NCBI GenBank assembly: GCA_012038135.1
Contig: JAAVJQ010000001.1
Span: forward strand, 248,001 to 312,000
Length of the DNA: 64,000 bases
Direction of reading: 5' to 3'
Source of the DNA: Salinimicrobium nanhaiense
GTDB lineage: Bacteria; Bacteroidota; Bacteroidia; Flavobacteriales; Flavobacteriaceae
In this document: piece by piece, positions 48,342 through 57,663 of the stretch
How positions within the stretch are numbered: position 1 is the first letter of the stretch
Layout of the letters: every line of letters begins with the position of its first letter
Position numbers and translations under genes: made by a program
Notes under the pieces: model-generated
Database searches by the model: none
The model's input: the letters and a program-made list of their open reading frames with translations, nothing else
What the model was told of the DNA's origin: nothing

Positions 48342-49468
48342 ATGAAAAAAGCCTTAAAACTGTTTAGTCGTGTTATGATCGTACTCTTATCTTTTGTAGT
48401 TGTTCTGGCATTAATTGTAGGGCTATATATGCAACGTCCTTTGTTTGGAGCAACGCCTACAGGGGAAAGGCTTGAAACGATTAAAAAATCTCCTAATTAT
48501 AAAGATGGTGCTTTTAAAAACCGTTGTTATACACCATCACTTACAGAGGGCCATTCCATGAGTAAAATAATGTTTGAATTTATTTTTAAAAAGAGCTCGG
48601 AATCCACACCTAAAAGCGCTATACCTTCTATCCAGACAAATCTCAGGAACCTCTCTAATGGCGATTGGCTGGTCTGGTTCGGGCATTCATCTTATTTCAT
48701 TCAGACTGATGGCATAAAAATATTGGTAGATCCTGTATTTAGCGGAAATGCTTCACCTATTCCGGGTTCCACGAAAGCATTCAAGGGAACAGATGTTTAT
48801 ACTACAGAAGAGCTTCCGGAAATCGATTATCTTTTCATTAGCCATGACCATTATGACCATCTGGATTACGAAACAATGAAAAAGCTGCAGGGCAAAGTCA
48901 AAAATGTTATTTGCGGTCTTGGAGTAGGAGCTCACTTAGAAAAATGGGGATACAAGCCGGAGAAAATAGTTGAAATGGATTGGGATACTAAACTTGAACC
49001 GCAGAAGGGAATTAAAATCTACGGACTCACGGCCCGACATTTTCCGGAAGGGGTTTTAAGAGGGATACCTCTCTTTGGATGTCATACTTGCTCGAAACCC
49101 CAACCCGAAAAATTTACATTGGGGGGGATAGTGGTTACGACAAACATTTTGAAGAAATTGGAAAGATACATGGCCCAATAGATCTGGCAATCTTAGAAAA
49201 CGGGCAGTATAATGAAGCCTGGAAAGAAATTCATTTTCTTTCAGGGGAAAACCTGCAGGCAGCCCTGGATCTAAAAGCCCAAAGATTGATGCCAGTTCAT
49301 TCCTCCAAATTTGACCTCGCACTACACGATTGGGACGAACCCTTAAAAGAAATGACCAGGCTAAATCAAAGCATAGGACTCCCACTGGTAACGCCTAAGA
49401 TAGGTGAACTTGTTAATCTTAACGATAGCAACCAGGAATTTACAGAGTGGTGGAATGAATTGAAGTGA
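48342..49468 (+). pseudogene. metallo-beta-lactamase-fold hydrolase, frameshifted
   Basis: The first frame begins MKKALKLFSRVMIV with a membrane anchor, then WFGHSSYFIQ and the metal motif SHDHYDHLD. It runs to TARHF at ~49040 and then turns into unrelated sequence, stopping at 49181. The next frame continues exactly the expected family sequence: FSGRGFKRDTSLWMSYLLETP, then IYIGGDSGYDKHF and MPVHSSKF. Loss of one T in the T-run at 49040-49043 explains the break. The family (UlaG/NAPE-PLD-like) hydrolyses phosphodiesters or lactones. It may be a true pseudogene or a sequencing error. Confidence 0.85.
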
Positions 49469-50017
49469 ACCCAAAGGTAAAATGAAGATTATAAATTGCC
49501 GGAAGTAGTGGGGTGGTTGGTGATTTGTTTTGGATAACTGCCATAAGTCTTATTGAAGAAATAATCACATTATCCGGGAAGCCTTCTTCGAAAACTAAAA
49601 AAAAAGTAAAAGAAGTTGTTATTGCAGCTTTTTAAGATTTTTATACTCTGTACTCAATTCACAATATAGATATAGCTTTTTGCTGTATAGGGATTTTACG
49701 GGGCAGGTTTCAGAATATATTTTCAGGCCCACCCTGTGTCAGAAACTTTTATTGGCATTTACTTACATACATATTATTACTTCCGGGTTTTAGACGTTTT
49801 CATAGCTTCACCACAAGATCGTTCGAAAATCCAGAGCCTAAAGGTGCTCTTCAAAACTGAAAATATAATTACCCACTGCCAAAAATATCTCAGCCCATAT
49901 TGTGAATATCATTAACCCTCGAGCTAAATTACTCCTAAGGTAGAGTTAAAGAACATTTGACGCTTACTTCAGCAAAAATTATTATTTAATTTTTAGGGAG
50001 AAAAACAGGGTGAAAAA
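49469..50017. other. 549-bp gap with no recognised gene
   Basis: No frame of protein-like composition longer than a few dozen codons was seen. ATATTGTGAAT occurs near 49900 with its complement near 49660, which may be chance. The promoter of the next gene is not clear. Confidence 0.5.
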
Positions 50018-50503
50018 ATGAGAAATTCTTTAAAACGAATACGAGATTTTTTGGAACGAAAACGTAGAAAGCCGGGACGTAACCTACTAATAATTCTTGC
50101 CGGATCAATGATCCCAAGTGGCTTTATTGCAGACTGGAACAAGACTCACCTCTTTAACCCTCAATGGACGCCGCACAGTAAATTTCATGATGCAATGACC
50201 ATTTTGCAGGCTTTCTTTTTAGGAACGGCAGGATTATACTTCCTGAATAAAAAAGACGGGGATCCAAACCGGAATTTAGCTCTTGGCACTTTACTCCCAG
50301 CTCTTTTCTGGTTATCAATGTTACTTGCTTTTACATTTCCGAAGACCAAAGGCCTGGAAGCTGAATTTCCACAAAAAGTTCCAAAGTTAGGTCCTCTTTG
50401 GCTAAATGAAGCTCCTGCAAGTCTATTGTTACTTTCTTTACTTGCGGTAGGATACTTTGTGGAAAAGAAAAGATTGGATTTGGGTAAAAATAAAAAACCC
50501 TAA
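50018..50503 (+). CDS. four-segment membrane protein of unknown function (DUF6640-like)
   Basis: 161 residues with a basic N-terminus (ERKRRKPGRN) and four hydrophobic segments. The sequence ADWNKTHLFNPQWTPHSKFHDA between the first and second segments is the most conserved-looking part and resembles DUF6640-type proteins; the assignment is from memory. The stop codon lies inside the hairpin that ends the tRNA half on the other strand. It is the last chromosomal gene before the island. Confidence 0.65.
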   Translation: MRNSLKRIRDFLERKRRKPGRNLLIILAGSMIPSGFIADWNKTHLFNPQWTPHSKFHDAMTILQAFFLGTAGLYFLNKKDGDPNRNLALGTLLPALFWLSMLLAFTFPKTKGLEAEFPQKVPKLGPLWLNEAPASLLLLSLLAVGYFVEKKRLDLGKNKKP

Positions 50504-50531
50504 TCGCTTCTACAACAAAGGATTAGGGTTT
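50495..50531 (-). terminator. terminator of the (formerly intact) tRNA gene
   Basis: AAACCCTAATC (50495-50505) pairs perfectly with 50521-50531. On the minus strand it is followed by a T-run, 8 bp beyond the tRNA 3' end. It is the original tRNA terminator and is now left on the chromosomal side of the island. Confidence 0.8.
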
Positions 50532-50538
50532 CTACCTG

Positions 50539-50580
50539 TGGTCCCACCTGGGCTCGAACCAGGGACCACCTGATTATGAG
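50539..50580 (-). tRNA. 3' half of a CAU-anticodon tRNA, island attachment site (left border)
   Basis: Read on the minus strand: the full anticodon loop CTCATAA (anticodon CAT), the anticodon 3' stem TCAGG, variable TGGTC, T-stem CCTGG, T-loop TTCGAGC, CCAGG, acceptor strand TGGGACC and discriminator A; CCA is not encoded. The match to a tRNA stops exactly at position 32. Beyond 50580 the sequence no longer fits a D-arm. This is the product expected when a tyrosine recombinase integrates in the anticodon loop: the 3' half stays here and the rebuilt tRNA lies at the far end of the island. Elongator Met or Ile2 (CAU) cannot be told apart. Confidence 0.88.
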
Positions 50581-50731
50581 CAGCTTAATTTGATTTTCTT
50601 TTAGTTGCTTATATTTTCTTATAAATTGATAATCAGCAATTTACGTCTTTTCCCTTTGCACTTATTTTCATTTAAACTACCTTTAAAAGGCAATTTGTTG
50701 TACCTATGTTGTACCCGTTTTTTAGAATGAT

Positions 50732-51940
50732 ATGATAAACGTTAAAACAGTTTTACGGCAAAAAAGGCTTTCAAGTGGAGAGTTTCCCGTCTGCCTTAGG
50801 GTTACGAAAGACCGCAAATCAAAATACTTCAAAACTATTTTTAACGCCACCGAAGATGAGTGGAATTCCGCAACAGGAAAGTTTACCAAGCGAAATAATA
50901 ATTACCTTCAAAACAATAGACTCTTAATTAAATTCCAAGATCGCGCGTTGGAAATCCTTGGAAATTTAAAGATTAAAAGCGACGATTTCACTTTAGAGGA
51001 TTTTGAGAAAAACTATAGAGAGATTTCAAATCCTGTACAAAATAACGTCTTTACATTTTGGAATGAGATTGTTGAAGAAATGACACAGGCAGGAAGAATG
51101 GGAAATGCCAGAATAAATCGGGAGGCTTCTAAATCAATCCTAAAATTTAATGGATCTAAAAATCTAACCTTCAAGAATATTACTCCAGCTTTTCTTAACA
51201 AATATGAAGTATACATGCGATCAAGAGGCGGTACCGATGGTGGTATAGGGGTTCCTATGCGTGCGTTACGAGCACTTTTTAATTTTGCTATCGAACGTGG
51301 CCTGGTTAAAGAGGAGTTTTATCCATTTAAAGTCTACAAGATCTCAAAATTGAAAGGTAAAGGTCTAAAAAAAGCATTAAGTATGGAGCAAGTGAAGAAA
51401 ATAGTCTCACTTGACCTTGAGAAGTACCCCTGGTTAATCAATAGTCGTAATTTCTTTGTTTTTAGCTTCTATACCCGAGGAATGAACTTTGCTGACATGA
51501 TGAAACTCGAGTGGAAGCAAATTCAAGATGATAAAATATACTATACCAGATCAAAAACCAAAGGAACCTTCATCATCAAAATTATTTCTCCAGTACGAGA
51601 TATCCTGAATTTCTACAAAGAACAGAAGCGAGATACCAAATATGTCTTTCCAATTCTCTTACACGACAACCTTACCCACTCTCAAATTGCAAACAGAAAA
51701 CATAAAGTACTTCAACGATATAATCTCCAGTTAAAGGAAATTGCTGAAATCTGTGGGATCAATAAAACTCTGAGCAGTTATGTAGCTCGACATAGTTTTG
51801 CAAATTGTATGAAACAAAAAGGCGTAGCAACTGATATCATCAGCGAATCTTTGGGACATCAAAATATGGCGGTCACTCAGGCTTACTTGAAGGAGCTAGA
51901 TAGTTCTGTTTTAGATGAGGCAGTTGAACTTCTAATTTGA
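50732..51940 (+). CDS. tyrosine recombinase/integrase of the island
   Basis: 402 residues. An N-terminal arm-binding domain (to ~90) and SAM-like core-binding domain (~100-200) precede the catalytic domain. Catalytic residues are Arg249 (FYTRGMNF), Lys in RSKTKGTF, Arg353 (YVARHSF), His376 (LGHQNM) and the nucleophile Tyr385 (QAYLKEL). The His of the second HxxR box is replaced by Ser, common in Bacteroidota integrases. It lies 151 bp from the tRNA half and points into the island, as expected. Confidence 0.93.
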   Translation: MINVKTVLRQKRLSSGEFPVCLRVTKDRKSKYFKTIFNATEDEWNSATGKFTKRNNNYLQNNRLLIKFQDRALEILGNLKIKSDDFTLEDFEKNYREISNPVQNNVFTFWNEIVEEMTQAGRMGNARINREASKSILKFNGSKNLTFKNITPAFLNKYEVYMRSRGGTDGGIGVPMRALRALFNFAIERGLVKEEFYPFKVYKISKLKGKGLKKALSMEQVKKIVSLDLEKYPWLINSRNFFVFSFYTRGMNFADMMKLEWKQIQDDKIYYTRSKTKGTFIIKIISPVRDILNFYKEQKRDTKYVFPILLHDNLTHSQIANRKHKVLQRYNLQLKEIAEICGINKTLSSYVARHSFANCMKQKGVATDIISESLGHQNMAVTQAYLKELDSSVLDEAVELLI

Positions 51941-52455
51941 GCCCATTAAGAGCCCTTAATTTCAGTAAAATTATAAGACTAATACAGTCTATTCTAGTTT
52001 GTTCTTGGACTATCCTAGGCTATACTGTTATGTTTGGTTATTCTAGTTTAATCTATTTTGTTCTAAGGTATAGATTTTTAAATAAGCCGATATCAAGCAC
52101 TTTAGGAACTTTGTTATGAGTCTATTTTGAGCCCTTTCAAAATATATAGAGTTTCCATTCATGTCATAAAACTAGCAAATAAGGATCTAGTATTATAAGG
52201 GAGTGGAGAGGGGGTTTCGAACCCCCTTACTATTAGTCTTGATAAGGTGATATAATTCAGTGAGTTTTATAAGTCATAATTGTGTTTGGCTCCACACAAT
52301 AGCACCCACTCCGACAACAACGCTTTTAAGTATATTCATAGTTTTAAGTTTAAAAAATTCATTAATAAATTGCTTTAAAATGAGGTTTACCCAAAATTCT
52401 ATGCTCATAACCACTTCATAAATTACACCAACTTGTTTACACAAGCTCTTTTAAA
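51941..52455. other. 515-bp non-coding stretch after the integrase
   Basis: No convincing gene. TATTCTAGTTT occurs twice directly (51990-52000 and 52039-52049), with looser relatives between (CTATTTTGTTCTA). These could be arm-type integrase or excisionase sites. A T-arm-like remnant follows at 52203-52226. Confidence 0.5.
52203..52226 (-). other. T-arm and acceptor-like remnant of a tRNA or tmRNA
   Basis: On the minus strand GGGGG-TTCGAAA-CCCCC forms a perfect T-arm with canonical loop and is followed by TCTCCAC, like the acceptor end of a tRNA or tmRNA. The preceding sequence does not fold as an anticodon arm. It could be an old attachment remnant from an earlier insertion. Confidence 0.35.
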
Positions 52456-52941
52456 TTATCTCTTCATAAAATAACTCCAATTATCTACTAAAAACTCTTG
52501 TACCCCACTGGGATTATATTCAGGATAAATTTTAATAAATTCTTCCTTGGCTGTGCTAAAGGTAGTACTATTAATTTTTTTAGTCAATGCCAAATAAAGA
52601 AGTCCAATACTGGGAGATCTGGACATTCCTTGATTGCAATGAATTAATACATGATGATTTAAATTTAAATGGTCATTTAAATATTCAATTGATTTATCAA
52701 ACAAAATCTTATCAAAATATTTTCCTGTAGGAGTGTCAACCATATTTAAAATTAGTCGGTTAGGCCTATACGCAAATAAGTATTCAGGATGAGTTTTTAC
52801 AACAGATCTCCCAGAGTATCCCACCGCTTTTCTATGGCATGGTTCTTTACAGGCCTGAATAAAATAAAAATTTGGATTGCTTTGTAATTTATTATAGTCC
52901 ATTAGATTCCCTACGTAAAGATTCTTGTCTATTTCTATCAT
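52456..52941 (-). CDS. dual-specificity-type protein phosphatase
   Basis: 161 residues, cytosolic. The Cx5R catalytic loop HCNQGMSRS has Cys102 and Arg108, followed by SIGLLYLAL. The N-terminal NLYVGNLMDYNKL is typical of dual-specificity phosphatases. The general-acid Asp is probably in NMVDTPTGK. It lies 34 bp after brxL on the same strand, so it may be the last gene of the BREX operon. No known BREX role; it may be cargo. Confidence 0.8.
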   Translation of the reverse strand: MIEIDKNLYVGNLMDYNKLQSNPNFYFIQACKEPCHRKAVGYSGRSVVKTHPEYLFAYRPNRLILNMVDTPTGKYFDKILFDKSIEYLNDHLNLNHHVLIHCNQGMSRSPSIGLLYLALTKKINSTTFSTAKEEFIKIYPEYNPSGVQEFLVDNWSYFMKR

Positions 52942-52975
52942 TTTTTTAAATTATTACAATCCTTACTTTTTATTG

Positions 52976-55027
52976 TCACTCCAACAAAATCCCTTTCTGC
53001 ATCAACATCTGATTATTAGAATAAAAGGGCACATCCGTATTTCCAAGCACACTTGCTGGCACATTGGCCAGTTCTGGAAGATTGTCCATAGGTACTATAG
53101 TTGTTTTGGCACCGTTTTCTGAAAGCATTGTGATTTTGTCTGCCAGGTTAATAGATTTCTCCACTGCTCCACCTACCGAAATATTCCCAAGAACGGCCAG
53201 GCCAGGCTTTAAATTCTTTTTATAAATAGATGAAATTACGGCCATATAAACAGCAGATCCTATTCCAGTAGAAATATTGGATCCTAGGACTGTTGTAACC
53301 TGAACTGAAATATCAAAATTGGACAAAGAATGCTGAGAGTTTAAAATTGTCTTTTCGTTTGCTTTGATATACTGGTAGGTGTTTTTAATATTTTCCTTCA
53401 CTTTAGTATTACTCAAACCAGTAATATTTAATTTCCCTGATCCTTGTGTAGTTACTACTTCTATTCGAACCAGGGCGAGATGATCACCATCACTGGTACA
53501 GGTGTAGCAAACTCCTGGTTGAAGTGGAGTATTTTCTATAAGATGTGATCCTTTTTCTTCCGGAAGACCAACATAATGTTCTTCCTGTGTTTCTTTGTCT
53601 ATGTAAGAGAAATTAGTATCCCAAAATTCCATTCCCCCAATCCTTTTTAGCTGTTCCTTCACTCTTCGTCGCATTTCCAATGCGATTTCCAGGTACTCCT
53701 TTACGTCTTCTTTTGTGAAATTTCCATCGGGATGCATCAATTTTATAAAACCGGACACTGTTTTCTTTACCGGCTTGGTGTCCCTTTGTTTTAAATGAGA
53801 TCCCAGAGAAAAATGCTCTTCCAGGGCATCTGTATAAGTAACCCTTCTAAAGGATTTTAAACATTCAGAAAAGTAATCAGTACTGAATCCATAATTGTCC
53901 GTAAAATTTTTAGGCGAGAACTTGATCATCTCCCAACCCGGTAGATAAAAATGTAATCTATCCAGAAAGGCTGTATCGGTATTCACTTCATCAGATAGTG
54001 CCGCAAAGAGGTGGCTTGTTTGCAAAATTGTTTCTACCGGCTGGTTTATGTTTCCGTTTAAAATAATGGAAGCAACTCCAGTAATTTCCCCTCCGGCACC
54101 GGCCCGTGAAAATGATCCTGATTCCAGGTAATCTTTCATCAATGGTATTGCATCGCTGTCCTTAAAAATCTTATCTGTAGCTTCATCAAAACAAATTGCA
54201 TCCCATTGTCCCACCGCACCAACTCTTCCTGTCGATCCGTGAACAAATAGTTTGGCCACCGTCCCCTGGCCCCCCGAAATTAACATAGCATAGGGTGTAA
54301 GCTCCTTATAAACAAAAGATTTACCAGTGGACCGCGGGCCAAGCTCGATGAAGTTGAAGTTAGATTCTACCATAGGAATTAGTCGGGACAGTAGAAGCAT
54401 TTTTACCCTGTGGGACATCCCCTCAGATTCAGGCTCATAACCACAACTTCTCAGGAGAATATTTAACCATTCCTGTTTAGAAAAATCTTTCCGTTTTTCT
54501 ATCAAGCGAGTATTATCAAAAGAAGATAACTGGATAGGATTAATTCCTTCAATTATAAACGGGTGCAGAACAGCACCGTCTTTACTAAAAGCATCATATT
54601 TCATATCAATAATGGCCCAAATGCCTCCCATTAACATTTTTTCGTGTTCAGCAACCATTACGTCAGAGATCACCCCATCTTTGATATTGCTGTTTTGTAA
54701 ATGTGCCCAGTATACATCCTTTTTTGAATCCAGTTTTACTGAAATTTTATCAATAATTTTATAAGAACCTTTATTGCGAATTCTAGACTGAATTAAGTCA
54801 CTCTCTTCAGGATTTACATAATGTTCAGAAAGAATATTTTTTACGTTTATCATACCCTGTCTTATCTTTTCCTCATCATCCGTAGAACAGGAATTGGCGA
54901 TAAGGTATTCTAATACAAAAACAGGGACATTTGCCCCGACTTTTACAGATCGTACCAAATCTTTCTTCACTACAAACCCCCGGTAGTTATCCAGTAGTTT
55001 TTTATCTAATTGGTCTAATATTATCAT
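52976..55027 (-). CDS. brxL: BREX protein BrxL (AAA+ ATPase with Lon-like domain)
   Basis: 683 residues. The family N-terminus is LLDNYRGFVVKKDLVRSVK. Walker A is GPRSTGKS (residues 230-237) and Walker B is WDAICFDEAT. A Lon-protease-like C-terminal domain follows, with VLGSNISTGIGSAVYMAV and the lysine region VEKSINLADKI. The catalytic Ser/Lys pair seems present although the Ser context differs from classical Lon. BrxL is a core protein of type 1 BREX and forms DNA-binding rings needed for phage restriction. It starts 10 bp after pglZ. Confidence 0.93.
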   Translation of the reverse strand: MIILDQLDKKLLDNYRGFVVKKDLVRSVKVGANVPVFVLEYLIANSCSTDDEEKIRQGMINVKNILSEHYVNPEESDLIQSRIRNKGSYKIIDKISVKLDSKKDVYWAHLQNSNIKDGVISDVMVAEHEKMLMGGIWAIIDMKYDAFSKDGAVLHPFIIEGINPIQLSSFDNTRLIEKRKDFSKQEWLNILLRSCGYEPESEGMSHRVKMLLLSRLIPMVESNFNFIELGPRSTGKSFVYKELTPYAMLISGGQGTVAKLFVHGSTGRVGAVGQWDAICFDEATDKIFKDSDAIPLMKDYLESGSFSRAGAGGEITGVASIILNGNINQPVETILQTSHLFAALSDEVNTDTAFLDRLHFYLPGWEMIKFSPKNFTDNYGFSTDYFSECLKSFRRVTYTDALEEHFSLGSHLKQRDTKPVKKTVSGFIKLMHPDGNFTKEDVKEYLEIALEMRRRVKEQLKRIGGMEFWDTNFSYIDKETQEEHYVGLPEEKGSHLIENTPLQPGVCYTCTSDGDHLALVRIEVVTTQGSGKLNITGLSNTKVKENIKNTYQYIKANEKTILNSQHSLSNFDISVQVTTVLGSNISTGIGSAVYMAVISSIYKKNLKPGLAVLGNISVGGAVEKSINLADKITMLSENGAKTTIVPMDNLPELANVPASVLGNTDVPFYSNNQMLMQKGILLE

Positions 55028-55037
55028 AAGCTATGTT

Positions 55038-57275
55038 TTAAAGCAAACCTCCGAGATTACGGGCGCTACTCTTCTTGATGGTAATTTTGTCTAACTGTTC
55101 CCTGGTGATGGCATCCAAAACTTTTAATTCTATCTCTGTATTTGAACCAAAATGAAATTCCCGTCTAAGTTCCCCGCCCTTGTCAATAGTGAAAATATCA
55201 CTCTCATTATTCTTTACACCATTGCTAAAAAACATAAGCATCACCTTCCTATTTGTAGTGAAGAGATCATCTGTACCTACTTCTGCTTTTAACTTTACGC
55301 TGTAAATATCTCCCGTCACTTCTTTAAGGTCTTTTTTATTGATTATAGATACCCCCAGGAATTCCTGGCTTTTTTTTGTTTTGGCCCATTTTAAGAACGG
55401 GAGAATAGTTTCCTGAGGTGAAATTCCCCCGTGGCTAAATCCGTACACTCCAGGGCTTTTAAAGGGACCTAATCTCCTCGCAAAATATATGTAATTGAAT
55501 TCCCCGTAAGCTACCTCTTCTTCCCGCAGAAGATCTTTATCAAAATCCTGTTTGGTTTTGGTTGTGATGTAGCGTTCATTTTTCTTGGTTGTTCCTTTAA
55601 AATCAACTTCTATTTTATCTGAATTCGTCAGCACCCCGGTTAGTACAAATCCGTGATCTGTAACGAGGTAAACATTTTGATATCCATTTTTAAGTAACTG
55701 CGCAATCTTTTCGGCATATAGCAAGGCGACTTTATCAAAATATTTTAATGCAGATTGCTGATATGTTTCTCCCAATTTATCGGGATCCTTATGACTGCAA
55801 ATAAGATATTGTGGTTTATCTGTAAGCTCTGTTACACGCTCCAGATCTATAAATCCTATGTCTTTATCTGAATTTCTCTTTTGTAAATAATTTTCCCGGT
55901 CCTGCTTTGTTGGGAGGACATCGCCTGTGTCCACATAGAGCTGACTCATATTATGTTCGGTCACAGAAGGTAATCCGGCAAAAAGGAAATTTGCATCTTT
56001 GGATAACTGATATTCTTTTGGCACTGCAGAAATTATATCCTGTGCAAATTCATAAGATACACCGTCCCCTACTATGATAGCAGTTTTTTCTTCGGAATTA
56101 TCTAAAATCTCCTGAATTCTTCCTGTTTGGTTGGAGGTATAAGCATCCGCATATTTAAACCACTTGTCAAGAAATATGTCGGAAAGGTTCTTATAATAAT
56201 TTTGTAACGGCTCAATTAATTTTTCATCCTGGAGGAAGCAGGCATACAATTTCCTTATAGCCGTATCTACCTTGTAAAAATGTTTGGTGTAAAAGGTGAC
56301 AGCTTCATCAAAGGAAGCTATCTGGTTGATGTTCTTATCATCAAATTCAAGAAGAATTTTGATATGGTTCCAATACTCAATATTAAGATTTCTTGCTGCT
56401 CTGGTTGAAATCCTTTGATTTAGTTTAGGGAGAAAATCTGCAACATATTTTTTGTCATAAATATTTTTACCAAGATCCTTTATCCATAGTTTATCGATTT
56501 TCTCAAACGGGTGGGATGGATGAACCTTAAACGCATTGAAATCTGCCGGAAGTTTATAGCTTCTCAAATAAGTTTCAAAGGAACTGCGATAGGAATTACT
56601 GTCCAACCACGTGTTGTAAACTTCAAGCAAAATATTGTTGGGGTTATCTTTTACCAGACCGTTAAAAAGATGCTTCACGACTTCGGTAGCCAGCGTAGAA
56701 GCAGGTTTTTTGACATAAGTTTGTCCTATTAGGTTATTTAAACTTTTTGAGAATATTTCCTTTACTGTTTCATCATAACCAGACAAATGCCTCTCCGGAT
56801 TATGCAGAAAGGGCAACAATTCTTTTTCCAGATCAAAAATTTCTGAAGAACCTTTATGTGTAAGATCTATCCAGTAAGTTTGATCTTTCCCAATGCTCAC
56901 TTTGGCTGCCGAAATCAATTCTTCCTTCTCCAGGTTAAGGTTTAGATTCAGATTTTTGTGCACTTTTTCCCTCACATAGTTTTGAAGGTACTTTATTTCA
57001 ATTGCTCCGTTTGTCTCGCAATATTCCCTGATAAATTTTAGATCTTCCCGTGGAGTGGTGGTATAAATGAAATACTTATCGCCATTGTCCCGGGACTTTT
57101 CTATTTCATATTTTATTTTAAGCTCATCCAGTTCAGTATTGGCGGTAAAGATTTTATAGTTATCCTTTACCACGTCCAGCAAGAAACCGGCCTCTTTAGA
57201 CTCATCTATAAACACTGCCAGTTGATGTGTCTTATAAATTTTCTCCAGGTCCTTCTTAAACCAATTGTCTATCAT
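55038..57275 (-). CDS. pglZ: BREX protein PglZ (alkaline-phosphatase-superfamily)
   Basis: 745 residues from MIDNWFKKDLEKIY. The frame is open for 52 more codons upstream but that part is made of the 22-bp repeats and has no family sequence, so the inner ATG is chosen. Metal-binding motifs are VGDGVSYEF with Asp404 and VTDHGFVLTG with Asp540-His541. PglZ is essential to BREX and its biochemical activity is poorly defined. The next gene upstream ends 611 bp away, an unusually large gap in this otherwise compact operon. Confidence 0.92.
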   Translation of the reverse strand: MIDNWFKKDLEKIYKTHQLAVFIDESKEAGFLLDVVKDNYKIFTANTELDELKIKYEIEKSRDNGDKYFIYTTTPREDLKFIREYCETNGAIEIKYLQNYVREKVHKNLNLNLNLEKEELISAAKVSIGKDQTYWIDLTHKGSSEIFDLEKELLPFLHNPERHLSGYDETVKEIFSKSLNNLIGQTYVKKPASTLATEVVKHLFNGLVKDNPNNILLEVYNTWLDSNSYRSSFETYLRSYKLPADFNAFKVHPSHPFEKIDKLWIKDLGKNIYDKKYVADFLPKLNQRISTRAARNLNIEYWNHIKILLEFDDKNINQIASFDEAVTFYTKHFYKVDTAIRKLYACFLQDEKLIEPLQNYYKNLSDIFLDKWFKYADAYTSNQTGRIQEILDNSEEKTAIIVGDGVSYEFAQDIISAVPKEYQLSKDANFLFAGLPSVTEHNMSQLYVDTGDVLPTKQDRENYLQKRNSDKDIGFIDLERVTELTDKPQYLICSHKDPDKLGETYQQSALKYFDKVALLYAEKIAQLLKNGYQNVYLVTDHGFVLTGVLTNSDKIEVDFKGTTKKNERYITTKTKQDFDKDLLREEEVAYGEFNYIYFARRLGPFKSPGVYGFSHGGISPQETILPFLKWAKTKKSQEFLGVSIINKKDLKEVTGDIYSVKLKAEVGTDDLFTTNRKVMLMFFSNGVKNNESDIFTIDKGGELRREFHFGSNTEIELKVLDAITREQLDKITIKKSSARNLGGLL

Positions 57276-57298
57276 AGTTCTTATTCTAATTTTTGAGC

Positions 57299-57429
57299 AG
57301 CCTGGTACCTTTTTGAGCTCAGCCTGGTACCTTTTTGAGCTCAGCCTGGTACCTTTTTTCATCAATGCTTTGCAATCCTCCAGATTTACTGACATAAGCC
57401 TGGTACCAATTTTCAATGAGCCTGGTGCC
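57299..57429. repeat. 22-bp repeat cluster before pglZ
   Basis: Three head-to-tail 22-bp units (AGCCTGGTACC + TTTTTGAGCTC) start at 57299, 57321 and 57343. Two more cores at 57397 and 57419 are also 22 bp apart. On the minus strand they read in turn as VPGC, RYQA and GTRL in the open frame that extends pglZ upstream. Confidence 0.85.
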
Positions 57430-57493
57430 AAATTACTTTTTTCAATTCTCTATCGCTTATTTTCTCCTAATTTCTACTTACTGACTTATTTTT

Positions 57494-57650
57494 AAAGTGT
57501 CATTTAAAGTGTCATTTATCCGGTCATTTTTTCAATCATTATCTCAATACCTACGATATTTCAGTACTTAGCTGAAAACATTCCTTAATTTTATCCTGTC
57601 ATTTAAAGTGTCATTTAATGATTCACTTGGTGTCATTAAAGTGCCAAAGG
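57494..57650. repeat. 12-bp repeat family between the repeat clusters
   Basis: AAAGTGTCATTT occurs tandemly at 57494 and 57506, and variants recur at 57605-57620 and 57631-57645 (GTGTCATTAAAGTG). On the minus strand the tandem copies would encode NDTL units. No gene is seen here. Confidence 0.65.
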
Positions 57651-57663
57651 AGGTAATTATTTA

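Noticed and set aside
52203..52330. Complete tRNA or tmRNA gene
   Set aside because: Only the T-arm and acceptor-like strand fit; a GGAGTGG near 52306-52312 could pair with CCACTCC but leaves three unpaired bases before the T-arm and no D- or anticodon arm.
57299..57429. Possible CRISPR array in the 22-bp repeats
   Set aside because: The units are directly adjacent or share degenerate flanks; there are no unique spacers of constant length and no cas genes.
57276..57431. N-terminal extension of PglZ starting at 57431
   Set aside because: The added 52 residues are only translated repeat units; the family sequence begins at MIDNW, and the duplicated copy at 57729 also starts there.
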